From the NCBI GenBank assembly GCA_036873135.1, contig JAPTYO010000023.1:3049834-3113833 (forward strand): 64,000 nt of DNA. The letters run 5' to 3'. The DNA is from Clarkia xantiana subsp. parviflora. Taxonomy: Eukaryota > Streptophyta > Magnoliopsida > Myrtales > Onagraceae. The position numbers were made by a program, and so were the translations under genes. Shown here piece by piece: positions 11,642 to 23,344 of this stretch (the stretch's first letter is position 1; every line of letters begins with the position of its first letter). The notes below the pieces were generated by a model, which had not been told where the DNA came from, did not search any database, and saw only the letters and a list, made by a program, of their open reading frames with translations.

Positions 11642-14600
11642 CTACGGAACAGGTTGAATCAAAACTGACATGATATGGTGTTTGGTTTCATTGTTGGGAA
11701 GACCATGACCATCTCCGTACTGATAAAAGCATTGAGATGCCCTAGCGAGGTTCAAGCACGCGCCCACAAAGGGTCCCTTGAATGCATACTTGATTAACGC
11801 AGCCTCATTCATCGTCTTCCACGTGTCACGCACCAGATTCTTGATATGTTGCCGAGCAGCTTCTTCTGAACATCCTGTTTCGGCCATGTAGCATTCTACT
11901 GCTTTGAGGTTGTCCCCTCTAGCTAGTTCATACTATATCCGGAATGAGACACATGATGAAATAATTATATCATTAGAGTAAAAAAACTACAAATATATTA
12001 AATTTCACTACCTTTAATTACTTTCTATTTTAGTTCAAATTTTTTTATTAATTTGCCACCACGTCCATTAAAACATGATACGAAACGCATGTGTCGCTCA
12101 CGTGACTTTTTTCGAGCTAATTGATTGAATTAGTTTTGGTTGAAGAAAAGAAACAGCTACCTATATACTTTTGGACGTTTTATGAATCGCTATAAAGTCT
12201 TTGGTTACTTTTAAATTTCACTACCTCATAAGTTTCGATTTTAGATTAAAAAGTTAGCTTTGTCACGTAAGCAACATATATATATGACAATTTGACGGAT
12301 AAAATAACATAAGTAATTTTTTGGTTTAACGTTGGAAGTTGAGGTAGCGAAACTTAAAAACCAAAATTTGGATAACGACTTGTTAAACTCCCAAAGATTA
12401 AATAGATTTAGTTACTAACCCTTATATACATGAACAAACTATTAAGAGAAAGGGGGCAATTAAAAGTTTTCATTTTTTTAAGGGTTGAATCTTTAAAATC
12501 TTATATTAATCTCCCCCTGTAAATTTTTTTACATGAATTCTTTGCCCCCTAGTTTAATTCTTAACCCTAAATAAAATTTCTAACTTCATCTCTGCGCTTA
12601 TATATATGGCTACATAACAAACTCCGGACAAACTCCGGACAAGGATACGTACCGATGATGTCGCTAAGTCGTTGTTGAGTCGAACAATCAGGGCAGGGCA
12701 GTGCATGATAGTTGGAATCTGAGATACAAAATCTAGGGTTTCTTCATTGATATCAATTGCAGTTGTGGTGGTAAGAAAGCAGCATAGTAGCATTATTAGT
12801 GATCCAATGTTGCAGAAGCCGTTGTTGAGGTACTCCTTGAACGTTGGCTTTATTCCATTGTAGTACCACCTTGCCTCTTTTATATATGCATCGCATTGAC
12901 CTTTCCACTTCATGCAAAAACAACATGTAAATTACATTCACGAACGGTAGGGGTGAGCGGTTCCGGGTACCCAGTACTTTTTGGGTATACCAGAACCAGA
13001 CCAATACTAAATGATTCCTAACTTTACTACCCAGAACCGTACCAGAACATTTAGGAACCGGAACCGTACCAGAACCGCTAAGAACAAATCGGTTCCGGGT
13101 ACCCGTTAAGGAACCAGTTACAAAATTTTCAAACAAAATAATCTAATTCTGGGTACAAATTGGAACTGGGTTCTGGATACCCAGTTGGAACTGGGTTCTG
13201 GGTACCCAGTTGAAATTGAAATCAGTACTGTACCCAGTGAATTCATAAAATAATTTCAGCATTTTCCATAAACAACAATTTTAAATTTTTTTAAATGTTT
13301 AGTGTTTTTTTTTAAATTTTATCTATAACGGTTCCGGTTCTGGGTAGGGTATCCGAAAACTTATCCTGCAACCGGAACCGAAAATACCGGTTCTTGAAAT
13401 TTAATCACAGAACCGTACCGGAACCGTTTACATTTACCCGGAACCCACTCAAATGACCGGTTCCGGTTCGGTTCCGGATCCAACTGGGTAATTTGCTCAC
13501 CCCTAACGAACGGAGTCAGAAAATCTATTTAGTGGGCAAGAATTGAGTTGGAAATTAAAAAAAAATATAAAAATTTCACGGGATGAATGTAAAATTTTAA
13601 AGGATCAAACTGACAATAATTATAAATTTTAGAATGAAAAATGCACATCACAAAAAGTTGAGAGAGCAATTACTTCTCTCGTCTAACAGTGTCTTCATCC
13701 CTGATGTACATCATCATATATATTAAAAAAAGAGTTCGTAAACTGAAAAAAATTATGATTTAGTGTAGCATAATAATATTTATTACTTAAGATTAGAAAA
13801 ATATATTACCATCTTATGTAAATATGGAATGAAGTTATATCCGTGCGCCATCGTTAGCTCAAGTCCAATTTCGTTGGTGGTGTTGAACAGAGCGAGAAAG
13901 CAAACCCTAATCTCATGTGGAAGCCTATCCACTTCGGTTATGTCCCATCTATATCATCACGTATAGAAACATATTTATAAGGTGTACTTATATATATTCT
14001 CGAAGTTCAAGTATATAACTAAGATTAAGATTAAAAGAAAGAACTAAGATAAAAAAAAATGATAACGTATTGTGTTAATAACCAAACTAGGTGCTGAACC
14101 CGCGCGGTGCGCGAGTGACTATAATAAAAAAGAAAACTATATAAAGCATTAAAAACTATAATAGAGTTTTTTTTTTTTTTTTTTTAAATTTAGGTTTAGA
14201 GAAAAATGCATAACTTACCATGAATTTTGTTTATCACTTAAGACAAAATGCATAATATTAATATATAAAAATAATAACAATATATGTATAATATATAATA
14301 ATAATTTTGCTATGAGCTACTAATAAATACATCATTTCGGCTGCAAAATACATAATATAACATGAGATTTTTTGTGTGTTGGGCCGTCTTAAAACTAAGC
14401 TGCATAATTTGATTTAAAGTAGGTCCATATTTAATGTCGGCACATTTTTAAACACATGCCTATCTTTAATTTCTGCACATCATACAAATTTTTTGGTCTG
14501 AGTTTTTTAATATATAGTGGTCCAAATGGATTAGGTGATGTGGCACTTAATGAGCAATCCAAATTACTGAGGTGGCATGCATATAGGTACACACTCTCTC

Positions 14601-17600
14601 ACCTTCTCCTTTATATAATATATAAATACTACAAGTAGCCAAATATATATATAATTTTTTTTTTAATTGAAATTTAGTGAAAGATTTATAATTGAACCAA
14701 AATTCAGGTAATGATTTGGTTTTTAACCCTTATATATATATATAACATGAAAATGTTAATTAATTAATTAGATATTAATGCAGTACCTAATAATATAATT
14801 ACGTACCGATTAACAAATTGGGTTAAGATGTGGAGTTCGTCCAAGGTACCATAGATGTCGTAACAATCATCGATAATAGTAACCATGGAGGCAATCTTGG
14901 CATTGACAATTAGGTGATGTTTATATTGTGGCTCAAAAACCACAATTGAACTCCACAAGTAATGTTCCACCAACCTGTCCCTGATGAAGCTCATCTTATT
15001 TAAACCTAACCCGACCCACCACCTGCAATAATATACTTGGATTATCTTATTTTATAATCCATCTTCACCTTTATTTCACTTCACTGAATTAATTATAGAT
15101 AGAGTTTCTTCATGATAATGTATACTGTTAAATCAATGTTTATAATTAGAAATATCAGAATATAACATTAAAAACATACTTTTTCACATTAAAAAAATAG
15201 TTGACATAAATAAGAATACAACACAAAGAGTTAGAACTGTTTGATTCTCAAATTCAAAACTAGAAAAATATCTATAGTAAATAAAAGAAAAATAAGTATA
15301 TCTATAAATATATACTTGAACAGTGTAGTATAGTAAAAAAAATATTAGGGTTAATAACCAAATTGCTACGCTATCTGAACTTTAATTTTTTTAAAATTGA
15401 CTACATTTTAGAGCAAATTGCTACCTCTATTTCTATTCCCATCAAATTAGACAAAAAAATGAGCATGTTTTTGCCACGTAGAGTCTTTTTATGTGTACCC
15501 AAGATGGATTCAAACATGAATTTCTGCTCAATTCTAACATTGTCATTCAATGAGCATCCAATTAAAGGTATTTCCTTGCAAATACTTTATGTTTGAATCT
15601 ATCTTAACTACACACGAAAAGACCCCACTTGGCGGAAATGTGCTCATTTACAGTCCAATTTGACAGGAATTATAACAGACGGTAGCAATTTGCTCTGGAA
15701 ATAGAAACTTCGAGTAGCCAATTTTAAAAATTTAAAATTCAGGTAGCGATTTATAAATTGATCAAGGTTCGGGTAGCAATTTAGTTAGCAATTTGGTTAG
15801 CAATTTGGTTATTAACCAAAAAAAAATTACATATATTAAAATAATATAAGATTATTTAGTCCATTTTAGACACTTTTAATTAGCAGTTATGCATGTATTG
15901 ATGGATTATGTATATACCGGTGCAATGTGTTATTATCTGGTTTAATAATGCAGTAGATTGCAAATACCGTATTAGCTCAGCCACAGCATTTTGGTGGACC
16001 GATTGCACCATGTTGTAGTCCAGTTTGGCTAACCGAAGCAGCGATACGTCCATGTCGGGTTCATGTTTGTACTGATCGATGAACCATCGAGCCTCCAATC
16101 TATTTGGCCTCCAATGGATAGGCATATCCAAAGCGTGTTCCACCATTCGAGCCAATTGCACTGCTAAATTCTCCTTCTGTAGTTTCTTCAAAGATGCAGT
16201 AGAGAATGCCATGGCTTCATCAACAATTGCTTCGTTTGTTTGTCCAAGAAACGAAGCTTCGTACAAACTCAACATGCCCTTCGCATCTTCATTGACTAAT
16301 TCTTTAAATGAACCATTTTCACTATCCATGAACTTCTTAAACACGTCTGAAAACAAACTTTAATTATTATTGTTAAATATATATAGAAAATCGAGTTGTA
16401 TATTATGTAATTATACTTTTCCTAGTTTTGTATAGCTAATTATATATTCTTGTAATATATATTTTCCAGAGAAATATACTGAATATACTTAAGTTGACAA
16501 TTGTATCAGAGTACAGTTCTGATTCACAATGTTTGGTCGGATCTGTTGAATTTAGTCCAAACCCTCCTGATCCAGTACAAGAAATCCTAGTCATTATTTA
16601 AGGATTTGTTTGTGAGGGACATATAACCTTATTTGTAAGGGAATTATGAAAATTCCTTACAAATACAACATTTAATTTTTTTTTGCAAGGGAATGACTCC
16701 TAACAAAAAGCTTGACTAGAAAGACTTGAAAACTTCATTGAAAATCACTCAAAACATAATAAATCCCTAAAAAATTCTTATAATTTGTGATGGAATTGGT
16801 TCTCTTAAAAAATGCCGTCACAAATTGCCAATTTTTTTATAGTGTTTAATTAGTCGGTGCCTTAATTCAAGATACTCACGGTGCGATGGTGTTAAAGTAA
16901 ACTCCACCGTGAGTCTCTTTGTCTCACACAAATTGGTGGATTCTGAAATAGTTTAGCACCATATATATAAGCAAATGGATTAACTTCTCAAATCACTAAT
17001 TGATTTTAGAAAGAAACCTCACTTGTACTATAACTCACTTGTACTATAAATGATCGCTCAATTGGCCACTTAAAAACACAACCATGCATATATTGTACAA
17101 ACACAGTACCTTGATGGACAGTGTAGCCATGTTGTCTTAGAAGTCGAAACCGGAGAGCCGTAGCATATAGATCATGCTCAAAGATGCTTGATTTATCATA
17201 TATTAACCCTAATAGATGCTTGATTTCTGCATCAAAATGGTACTGCAGTCCTAATCGTTGAACAACATCAATAAACTCTAGCTTTTCAAGTGAATCATCC
17301 ATCGTGTCTCCAATGATCACACACTTCACATAGATCTTCAACTTCTCAACCTCCTCACCGTACTTTGCCTCCTGCATGCCAAAATACATATAATATTTAA
17401 ACTACATATTTTCACTTTTTTCCGATTGATTTTAACATTAAAGTGACGTTTTAAACAAGTAAAAACATTTTTTCTATTTTTGTGAAACATTAGATTTGTT
17501 GCTCATAATTTATGCTTATTTGATCCTTAAAAATCATTTTTTAAGGGTTAAGAACCTATAAACTGTCTAAGATTTACCCTATGTGAGATTTTGATGTCTG

Positions 17601-18405
17601 AAGTTTAAATTGCTGATATTAGCTGTCTGAAATTTAAACTTTGTTGGTTTTCGATCCATTTTTACTGTCAAATTTAACAGAATTGTGTGAAAAGTCAAAA
17701 TTGTCCCTGATACCTTTATGTTTATTCCGGCCACCACCCTACTCCGGACGGCCTCCACCCTAGGGGAAATTTTGGGATTTATTTTTTTATTTGGTCGTGT
17801 GACAAGCACATGACCAAGCTCTGTAAATTTTAACAGCAAATTTGGTCTGAGACAACAAATTTCAGCAAAGTTTAAACTTCAGACAGTCAATATCAACAAT
17901 TTAAACTTCAGACACAAAAATCTCACATAAGACAAACTTCAGACAGTTTATAGGTTCTTAACCCTTTTTTAATCAATTTCAAGACAAAAAAAGTGAAAAT
18001 CAACTAATTTGACAACAAGGATATCAAATATCAACGTTTTAAATCTAAAACAGCAATGTGATCTATAGTTGATACTGTTTTTAGATCCTTAACCCTTTAT
18101 ATAAGTATATATAACTATATATGTTTGTTTCTTACAGTGTATTCATGAGAGGAGGCAAGAAATGCAGCAGAGATGGAATTATAGTCCCAGATACTTGGGA
18201 TATAGTTCGCCGAACGTCGTTCTTTCTCTGTTGCCGGATCATCGGTCTTCAACGTGTTGCTCACCGTCAGGCAGGTCGGTGATGACCGGCCAAATGAGGT
18301 ACTTTTGAAGGAAAAAGATGGAGGTTTATTAGGATGATGAAATCTATTAGTAGCTTTCATCTTTAATGAGAGGTTGATAGACATTGCTTTAAGCTGAAGA
18401 CCCAT
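11642..18405 (-). CDS. TPS: Monoterpene synthase, TPS-b subfamily, plastid-targeted
   Basis: Ionises and cyclises or rearranges a C10 prenyl diphosphate in the plastid; the product cannot be told from sequence. Exons in order of reading: 18405-18136, 17371-17110, 16346-15968, 15022-14807, 13948-13810, 12907-12653 and 11932-11642. All junctions are GT/AG with matching phase, giving 603 aa, normal for the family with a transit peptide. Residues 1-60 are Ser/Lys-rich (transit-like). RR(x)8W is RRSANYIPSIW from residue 63. The Mg-binding DDxxD is DDCYD in exon 4, and the second metal motif is NDLATSSYE across exons 6/7. The seven-exon structure is typical of angiosperm TPS-a/b/g genes. RR(x)8W plus the transit peptide favours TPS-b monoterpene synthase over sesquiterpene synthase. 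No stop or frameshift was found. Confidence 0.92.
12120..12425. mobile_element. Degenerate inverted-repeat element in TPS intron 6
   Basis: The right edge ends TTAGTTACTAACCCTTA, and the inner part TTTCACTACCTCATAAGTTTCG matches the formin intron 3 element. Same GGGTTAA family. Edges uncertain. Confidence 0.4.
12948..13505. mobile_element. hAT-type MITE in TPS intron 5
   Basis: Terminal inverted repeats TAGGGGTGAGC and GCTCACCCCTA. A perfect 8-bp duplication ACGAACGG lies at 12940-12947 and 13506-13513. The 558-bp interior is GC-richer than its surroundings and full of GGTTCCGG/GGGTACCC inverted motifs. No coding capacity. An 8-bp duplication plus this terminus points to the hAT superfamily. 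Confidence 0.88.
14087..14633 (-). mobile_element. Non-autonomous Helitron in TPS intron 4
   Basis: Read on the minus strand, the 3' end has a perfect 5-bp-stem hairpin (14101-14113, CGCGC/GCGCG with a 3-base loop), a 10-base spacer, then CTAG followed by host T. That is the Helitron terminus. The 5' side near 14633 reads TATTATATAAAGGAGAAGG, like many plant Helitron 5' regions, but the first two bases are TG rather than TC. No coding capacity. Confidence 0.65.
15348..15818. mobile_element. GGGTTAA-type inverted-repeat element in TPS intron 3
   Basis: The left end GGGTTAATAACCAAATTGCTA is mirrored by TAGCAATTTGGTTATTAACC at the right. Long arms, no coding capacity. No clear target duplication because the flanks are A-rich. 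Confidence 0.75.
16573..16844. mobile_element. Short CACTA-derived element in TPS intron 2
   Basis: The left end CAGTACAAGAAAT and right end TTTTTTTATAGTG resemble the CACTACAAGAAA termini of CACTA elements. The interior carries repeated GTAAGGGA/CCTTACAAAT motifs, like the subterminal repeats of the CACTA end at 36064. No matching 3-bp duplication visible. Confidence 0.55.
17545..17964. mobile_element. Mutator-like MITE in TPS intron 1
   Basis: Long inverted arms begin GGGTTAAGAACCTATAAACT and end AGTTTATAGGTTCTTAACCC. The 8-mer TTTTTTAA flanks both sides. 420 bp, non-coding. Confidence 0.8.
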
Positions 18406-18667
18406 TTGCAGTAAGATTTTGTCGAGATGTTTTGTTGCCTTTAAATGTGAATTTCAAAAGGGTTTTTGGGTATATATATATATACACAGAATCAACACTT
18501 TAGGGTTGGATGGGCCACAAATAATTGGGGAATGGTGTAAACTACTAATTTTGGAAAGGGTAGGTAGAGAATAACGTGAAGCATGAGATAAACTGAACAA
18601 AATCGATATCTCAAAACAAATTAAGATTAGAATATTGAGCTTTACCACCCGGCTTGTTGATTATAAT
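18406..18667 (-). promoter_or_regulatory. Promoter and leader of the terpene synthase
   Basis: An alternating TA run at 18472-18484 lies 65-80 bp upstream of the ATG on the minus strand, a plausible TATA box. Beyond it is AT-rich sequence up to the next element. No specific factor site was recognised. Confidence 0.4.
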
Positions 18668-19427
18668 GGGCGCGTTTTGATGGACATAACGTGAGATTAC
18701 TTGAAATGTAAGATTACAAGTATTGTGAACTGTAATGTAATGTTTAGATTGCAATGTTTGGTTGAGCTGTAATTAGGAATGTAATGTTAGATTACAGTGT
18801 TTAGTATGTGTTGTAATGTGCATAATAATGTGATTTTGTTATTATTATATTAATATATATGAGAGTAAATTATATCTTAATATGATAAAATTTAAAAATA
18901 TATATATTTTGACAACTAACTTCTTAAAGATTATGTGTGTGGTCAATACTATAGTTATTTATGAATTCTAAAGACTAAATATTCAAACTCAGTAACAACA
19001 AAAATTCTATTATTAAAACATTATATATAGTTTTATAACATAAATTTCATAAAAAAGAAAAAAAAATATACTCATTTTAGACGAACATCATGTGCATTAT
19101 TATTTATTATATAATAAATTATAAAGTATATAAAGAATATAAAGCTAATAATATTACAATCTTAATAAACTATAAAGATAATACAAAATATTATATCTAT
19201 TTAATAAATAATAATAAAATAATAACACTCTGTAATGTTGGACGTAATCCCATATTACATCCGTTTTTAGATGTAACGTCACATTACGTTGAATGGAGTT
19301 TGGACGTAATCTCATATTACAATATACATTACGTTACAATGCACATAACGTCGTTTGGCAAACCAAACAACGTAATAGCAGACGTAACGTGAGATTAGAT
19401 CTCACGTGATTCCATCCAAGCACCCCC
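18668..19427. mobile_element. Inverted-repeat element, possibly PIF/Harbinger-like
   Basis: The left end GGGCGCGTTTTGATGGAC is mirrored at the right (reverse complement GGGGGTGCTTGGATGGAATC). The interior is rich in ACGTGAGATTAC/GTAATGT repeats. About 760 bp, no coding capacity. The GGGnGnGTTTGGATGG terminus resembles Tourist-type ends, but I see no convincing TTA/TAA duplication. It sits in the upstream region of the terpene synthase. Confidence 0.55.
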
Positions 19428-19696
19428 GAAGTTTAGATAGAAAAAAAACGTCAGACTGTAATCACAAGAATTCGAATATTAGGTATATGATAGATAATAA
19501 TAATATTTATATTGGTATTAGATGATGATGATAATAGTAATATTCGATATATAATAACATATAAAAAGAAGATTTGCGAGGTTGGGGATTGACCACGTCG
19601 ACTTCACTCCATGCCATGCCATCACTCTTGGCTGCACCATCCCATCCATTCAGCTCCATGCTGCCATTATTGTAGTCCACATGCACATTATTATAA
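19428..19696. other. AT-rich spacer
   Basis: No gene or repeat recognised. 19688-19696 is the left copy of the target duplication of the next element. Confidence 0.5.
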
Positions 19697-20224
19697 CGGT
19701 TAACAAGTCTTTTGGTTTATGATGTTTGACAACTTTTGGGTTTTGGTCAATAATGTTTTTTTTACCTAGTTTTGGTCCCATATGTTTGTAGATTTTTTTC
19801 TAGTTTTGGTCCAACCGTTACTTTCCGTCCATTTTTTGACATGTACAAGTAACGTGATCCACCCTAAACTTTCAATTTTGTTCAATTTAGTCACTCTAAT
19901 ACTTTTCTAACCTTTTTTTGGTTCAATTTAGTCCCGAAGTTTCAAAAATTCAATTGGACATATTGTCCAATTGGGGTCAATTTTGAAACTTCGGGACTAA
20001 ATTGAACAAAAAAAAAAAGGTTAAGAAAGTATTAGAGGGACTAAATTTAAAGTTTAGAGTGGATCACGTGACTTGAACATGTCAAAAAATGGACGGAATG
20101 TAACGGTTAGACCAAAACTAGAAAAAATCTGCAAACATATGAGACCAAAACTAGATAAAAAAAAACATCATTGACCAAAACCCAAAAGTTGTCAAACATC
20201 ATGGACCAAAAGACCTGTTAACCC
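19697..20224. mobile_element. Mutator-like MITE with perfect 9-bp duplication
   Basis: Left end CGGTTAACAAGTCTTTTGGT, right end ACCAAAAGACCTGTTAACCC, with long inverted arms. The 9-mer TTATTATAA is present at 19688-19696 and again at 20225-20233. A 9-bp duplication is diagnostic of Mutator-like elements. 528 bp, no open frame. Confidence 0.92.
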
Positions 20225-20233
20225 TTATTATAA

Positions 20234-20589
20234 TCGGAGTCCATAGTGCACATTAATATGAGAATGATACGATTTTTTTTTTTTTTTTGGTTCATAATAG
20301 TAGCTGCCCTATTAAGTACAACTCTATATAAGAGAAGCTAAAAACAACTTAGAGAAAAATAGGCCACGAGTCTTACTAATCTCCACGATTAAACTAATTC
20401 CCTGGGAAATAGCTAAAATAGAAAACACAGTCTAATTTTAATCTAAAAACAGAAATGGATAATGCAGGGAAACTTCGACTCTCAGGGTAACAACTCTTGT
20501 AACATAAGAAATGGTCCCTAAGGTTTCTTGCAGATCAAGAATCATCCTCCATCACTCCTTGATTCATGAGCTGCAAATTCACATTCTCT
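20234..20589. other. Probable degenerate 3' end of copia-2
   Basis: AT-rich sequence between the MITE and recognisable copia pol. It lies where the 3' LTR of copia-2 would be, but no match to the LTR at 33274-33532 was seen by eye. Confidence 0.3.
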
Positions 20590-20778
20590 TCATTAGGATT
20601 TCGAACTTGTCGCTTGGTATTGGGCTAGTGGCTTAATGAGCAAATCTGCTAGTTAATCTTCAGTTTTGCAGCAGATCAATATCACTTCTCCATCTTGTTG
20701 AAATTCTCAAACTGAGAAAAGCTTTATGTTGAAGTGCTTCGTCTTCTTATAGAAGACATCATTCTTTGAAGTTACTAT
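20590..20778 (-). pseudogene. copia-2 RNase H C-terminus (left part of a split element)
   Basis: Minus strand reads NDVFYKKTKHFNIK, then after stops and frame changes ADLLIKPLAQ, matching the copia RNase H tail (…TKHIDIK…QLADLFTKPL). It continues the polyprotein whose upstream part resumes at 30700. The 9.9-kb CACTA transposon lies between the two halves. Confidence 0.8.
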
Positions 20779-20799
20779 TACTACAACAAATCATGAATT

Positions 20800-21060
20800 T
20801 AGCGACAATTCTTTGTGACATAATTTTAGTCATCACAAATAAAACGTGCGTTAGTGACAACTGATAAAATTTGTCACTCTTAAACAAAATATTAGTGGCG
20901 AATAATTTTTTGTCACTGTTGATCTAATTTTCAGTCACAACCATTTATTTCGTCACTAATGTCATTTATATTTGTCATTAAAAAAATTACATATGTGACA
21001 AAAAATTATCGTCACTAACAATATACATCTGTGACGATTGCATAATTGTCACAAACGTGT
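20800..21060. repeat. CACTA left subterminal repeats
   Basis: Many copies in both orientations of a core close to GTGACGA / TCGTCACT (for example TTTGTCACT, CGTCACTAA, GTGACGATT). The arrangement mirrors the right end. Confidence 0.8.
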
Positions 21061-22744
21061 TTAGTCAATTTTGGATAAAAGTGGGTGAATTTTTAGAAAT
21101 TATAAACATAAAGGGTGCAAGTTCAGAGAATCATATACATATAAGGGCAAAATTATATTTAACCAATTTTTTTTATTTGATGAGATAAATATTTAACATA
21201 AAAGGAGATTTCTCAATTGCAGCTCCACGATAATTTTTTTTTTGGCGGCTCCTCTTTTATTTGGCCAAGAAACTGCGGCTCTTCACTCAATCACCCGCAA
21301 GAACAAGATTTTGGAGCGCCTTAAGTTTCAATTGCAATATCCAATCAAGATTCTACAGTCAATTTCAATTCGAATGATTCTGAAGACAAATTAAGGTATT
21401 TCTCTCACACTCTTTGATATAATTCAAATCAATGATGTCTCTGCAATTCTACAATTGATGCCTTCTCTTCTTCTAATAGGATTTGTCAATGAAGATTGAT
21501 AAGACATGGATGGAGATACAAAATAGAAGGGATACTCGTTATGAGAAAGGAGTATGTGAATTTCTTGAATTTGCATTCAACAAACCACATGTGCGGCTCT
21601 TCAAATATATAAGATGTATTAAAAATAATTATTTTTTTGGTACTAACATGTTTTAAAATATACATATTTCAAAACGATAATAATTGATACTTTCTTCAAT
21701 TATTTATCTAAAATTGTCGTTAAATATATTTCAAAAGTACACATTTAATAAGTACTTTTCAAAGTATCACAACTAAATCATATTTGATTATACAAATGTT
21801 ACAATTGAGTCAAATCAGACCAGTGCCGATTATGGATCAATTGAGTTTTAATCGAGTCATGACACTGTTGTAACACTAAAAAGATGTATCAATTACCATT
21901 TTTTTGAAACATTTGTACAATTTTAAACATATTGGTACTAAAAAAATTTCGTTCAAAAGTACTGTATGATTAAATACTTTTTCCCTATTGGACTTCTCGT
22001 ATTATATTATATTAGAGTGTAACTATGACTCATAATCTAGAAAAAAAGAAGCGAATAATAAATTTTCCCTATTTAACATACATCCGCCACTGCTCGGCGG
22101 GATCGGATTATTCACGGATTATCCATATCCAACTTGTATTCATGTAGTTAAATCAATTTAAAAAATTCACACTAACACCGCGGATCCGTGGTGCGAATAT
22201 CCATACTTATATATGATGTTGGTTACCCTGTGAGACGGGTAAAACCCGACTCATCGCCATCCCTTCTAATTTTTAATTAAAATGACTTCGTAATTTTTTT
22301 GTTATATATAATATTTGTATAGAAACCTCTATAAATATCCATTAGTTTACTAAATATCAACTCAATATGATTATAATTATTTACTACAATCCTAATAAAT
22401 GCATCAATTGATGCCAATTACATTAGTTTATACATCTATATTAATAGCTTCCCAAGTTTGCTCATTTCAATTTTTTTGTAATTCTCATATTGATTACACA
22501 TATAAATAATTATTAATTACTACAATCCTACTAAATGAATTGAAGGATATTATACACATCAATCTTAATATATTTCCAAATTTGTACTTTTCAAGTTTTA
22601 GTAATTTTCTTATTATATATATTCTAATGCTACACTTTTGTTATACAATATTTGATAATTAATATTTTACAGTAGCATTAATTCAAAATACGGTGGAAGA
22701 AAGGATTTGCTAGATATTAGTTCAAGTTTGCTTTTTATTGTATA
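21061..22744. other. Non-coding interior of the CACTA element
   Basis: 21190-21540 looks like a leader or promoter segment (pyrimidine-rich, with short ATG frames). 21600-22744 is AT-rich with no family match. No TNPD remnant was recognised here. Confidence 0.4.
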
Positions 22745-22773
22745 CTAGGGATCGGCGCATGCGTTGCACGCGC
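22745..22773 (-). mobile_element. Helitron 3' terminus inside the CACTA element
   Basis: On the minus strand an 8-bp stem (22755-22762 with 22766-22773, one G-T pair, 3-base loop) is followed by six bases, CTAG (22748-22745) and host T. The element body would extend to the right. The matching 5' TC end was not found, so its extent is unknown. Confidence 0.6.
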
Positions 22774-23344
22774 GACAGTCAATAATTATTCTTTTCGATT
22801 AATTTTACCAAGTTTAGTTTGGTTCAAAGACAAATTAAAGCTAAAAAAAATTACAATTGAATTTGGAAAAATATAAGATTATAGCATAGATGTTAAACAA
22901 TTGCAACAAATATAAATACTAACATTCATGCAACACAAAACTATAATGATAAAAATCAAACTGGACATTAATAGACTAAAGGGATTCCTTGTAATGTCAT
23001 GGGAAAAGAGCGCCATTTCCACATCAAGTCGCACCGAGGCTGCGAAAGAAAATTGATCTAACAAAAGTAGGAAAATAATAGAATTCTCTTCATACAAAAA
23101 GGACAAAAAAAAAAAAAAAAAAAAACTAAACTAAACTCCATATGCCACTATGCCTTATGTTACATTCCATATATAATGAAAACTTGCATTACATGCCACT
23201 ATACAATAAAGTAAACTGCACCATTAACAAAGCGTTTGGGAACCTATTCTAAATCAATACCTGCAATTATTTGATTATCAACCTCAACATCTTTCTTATT
23301 CTTGTCTCCACCAATAGCCATGTGTCTTCACTCCCAATAACAAC

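Noticed and set aside
19090..19392. 100-aa plus-strand ORF
   Set aside because: AT-rich Ile/Asn/Tyr composition inside an inverted-repeat element.
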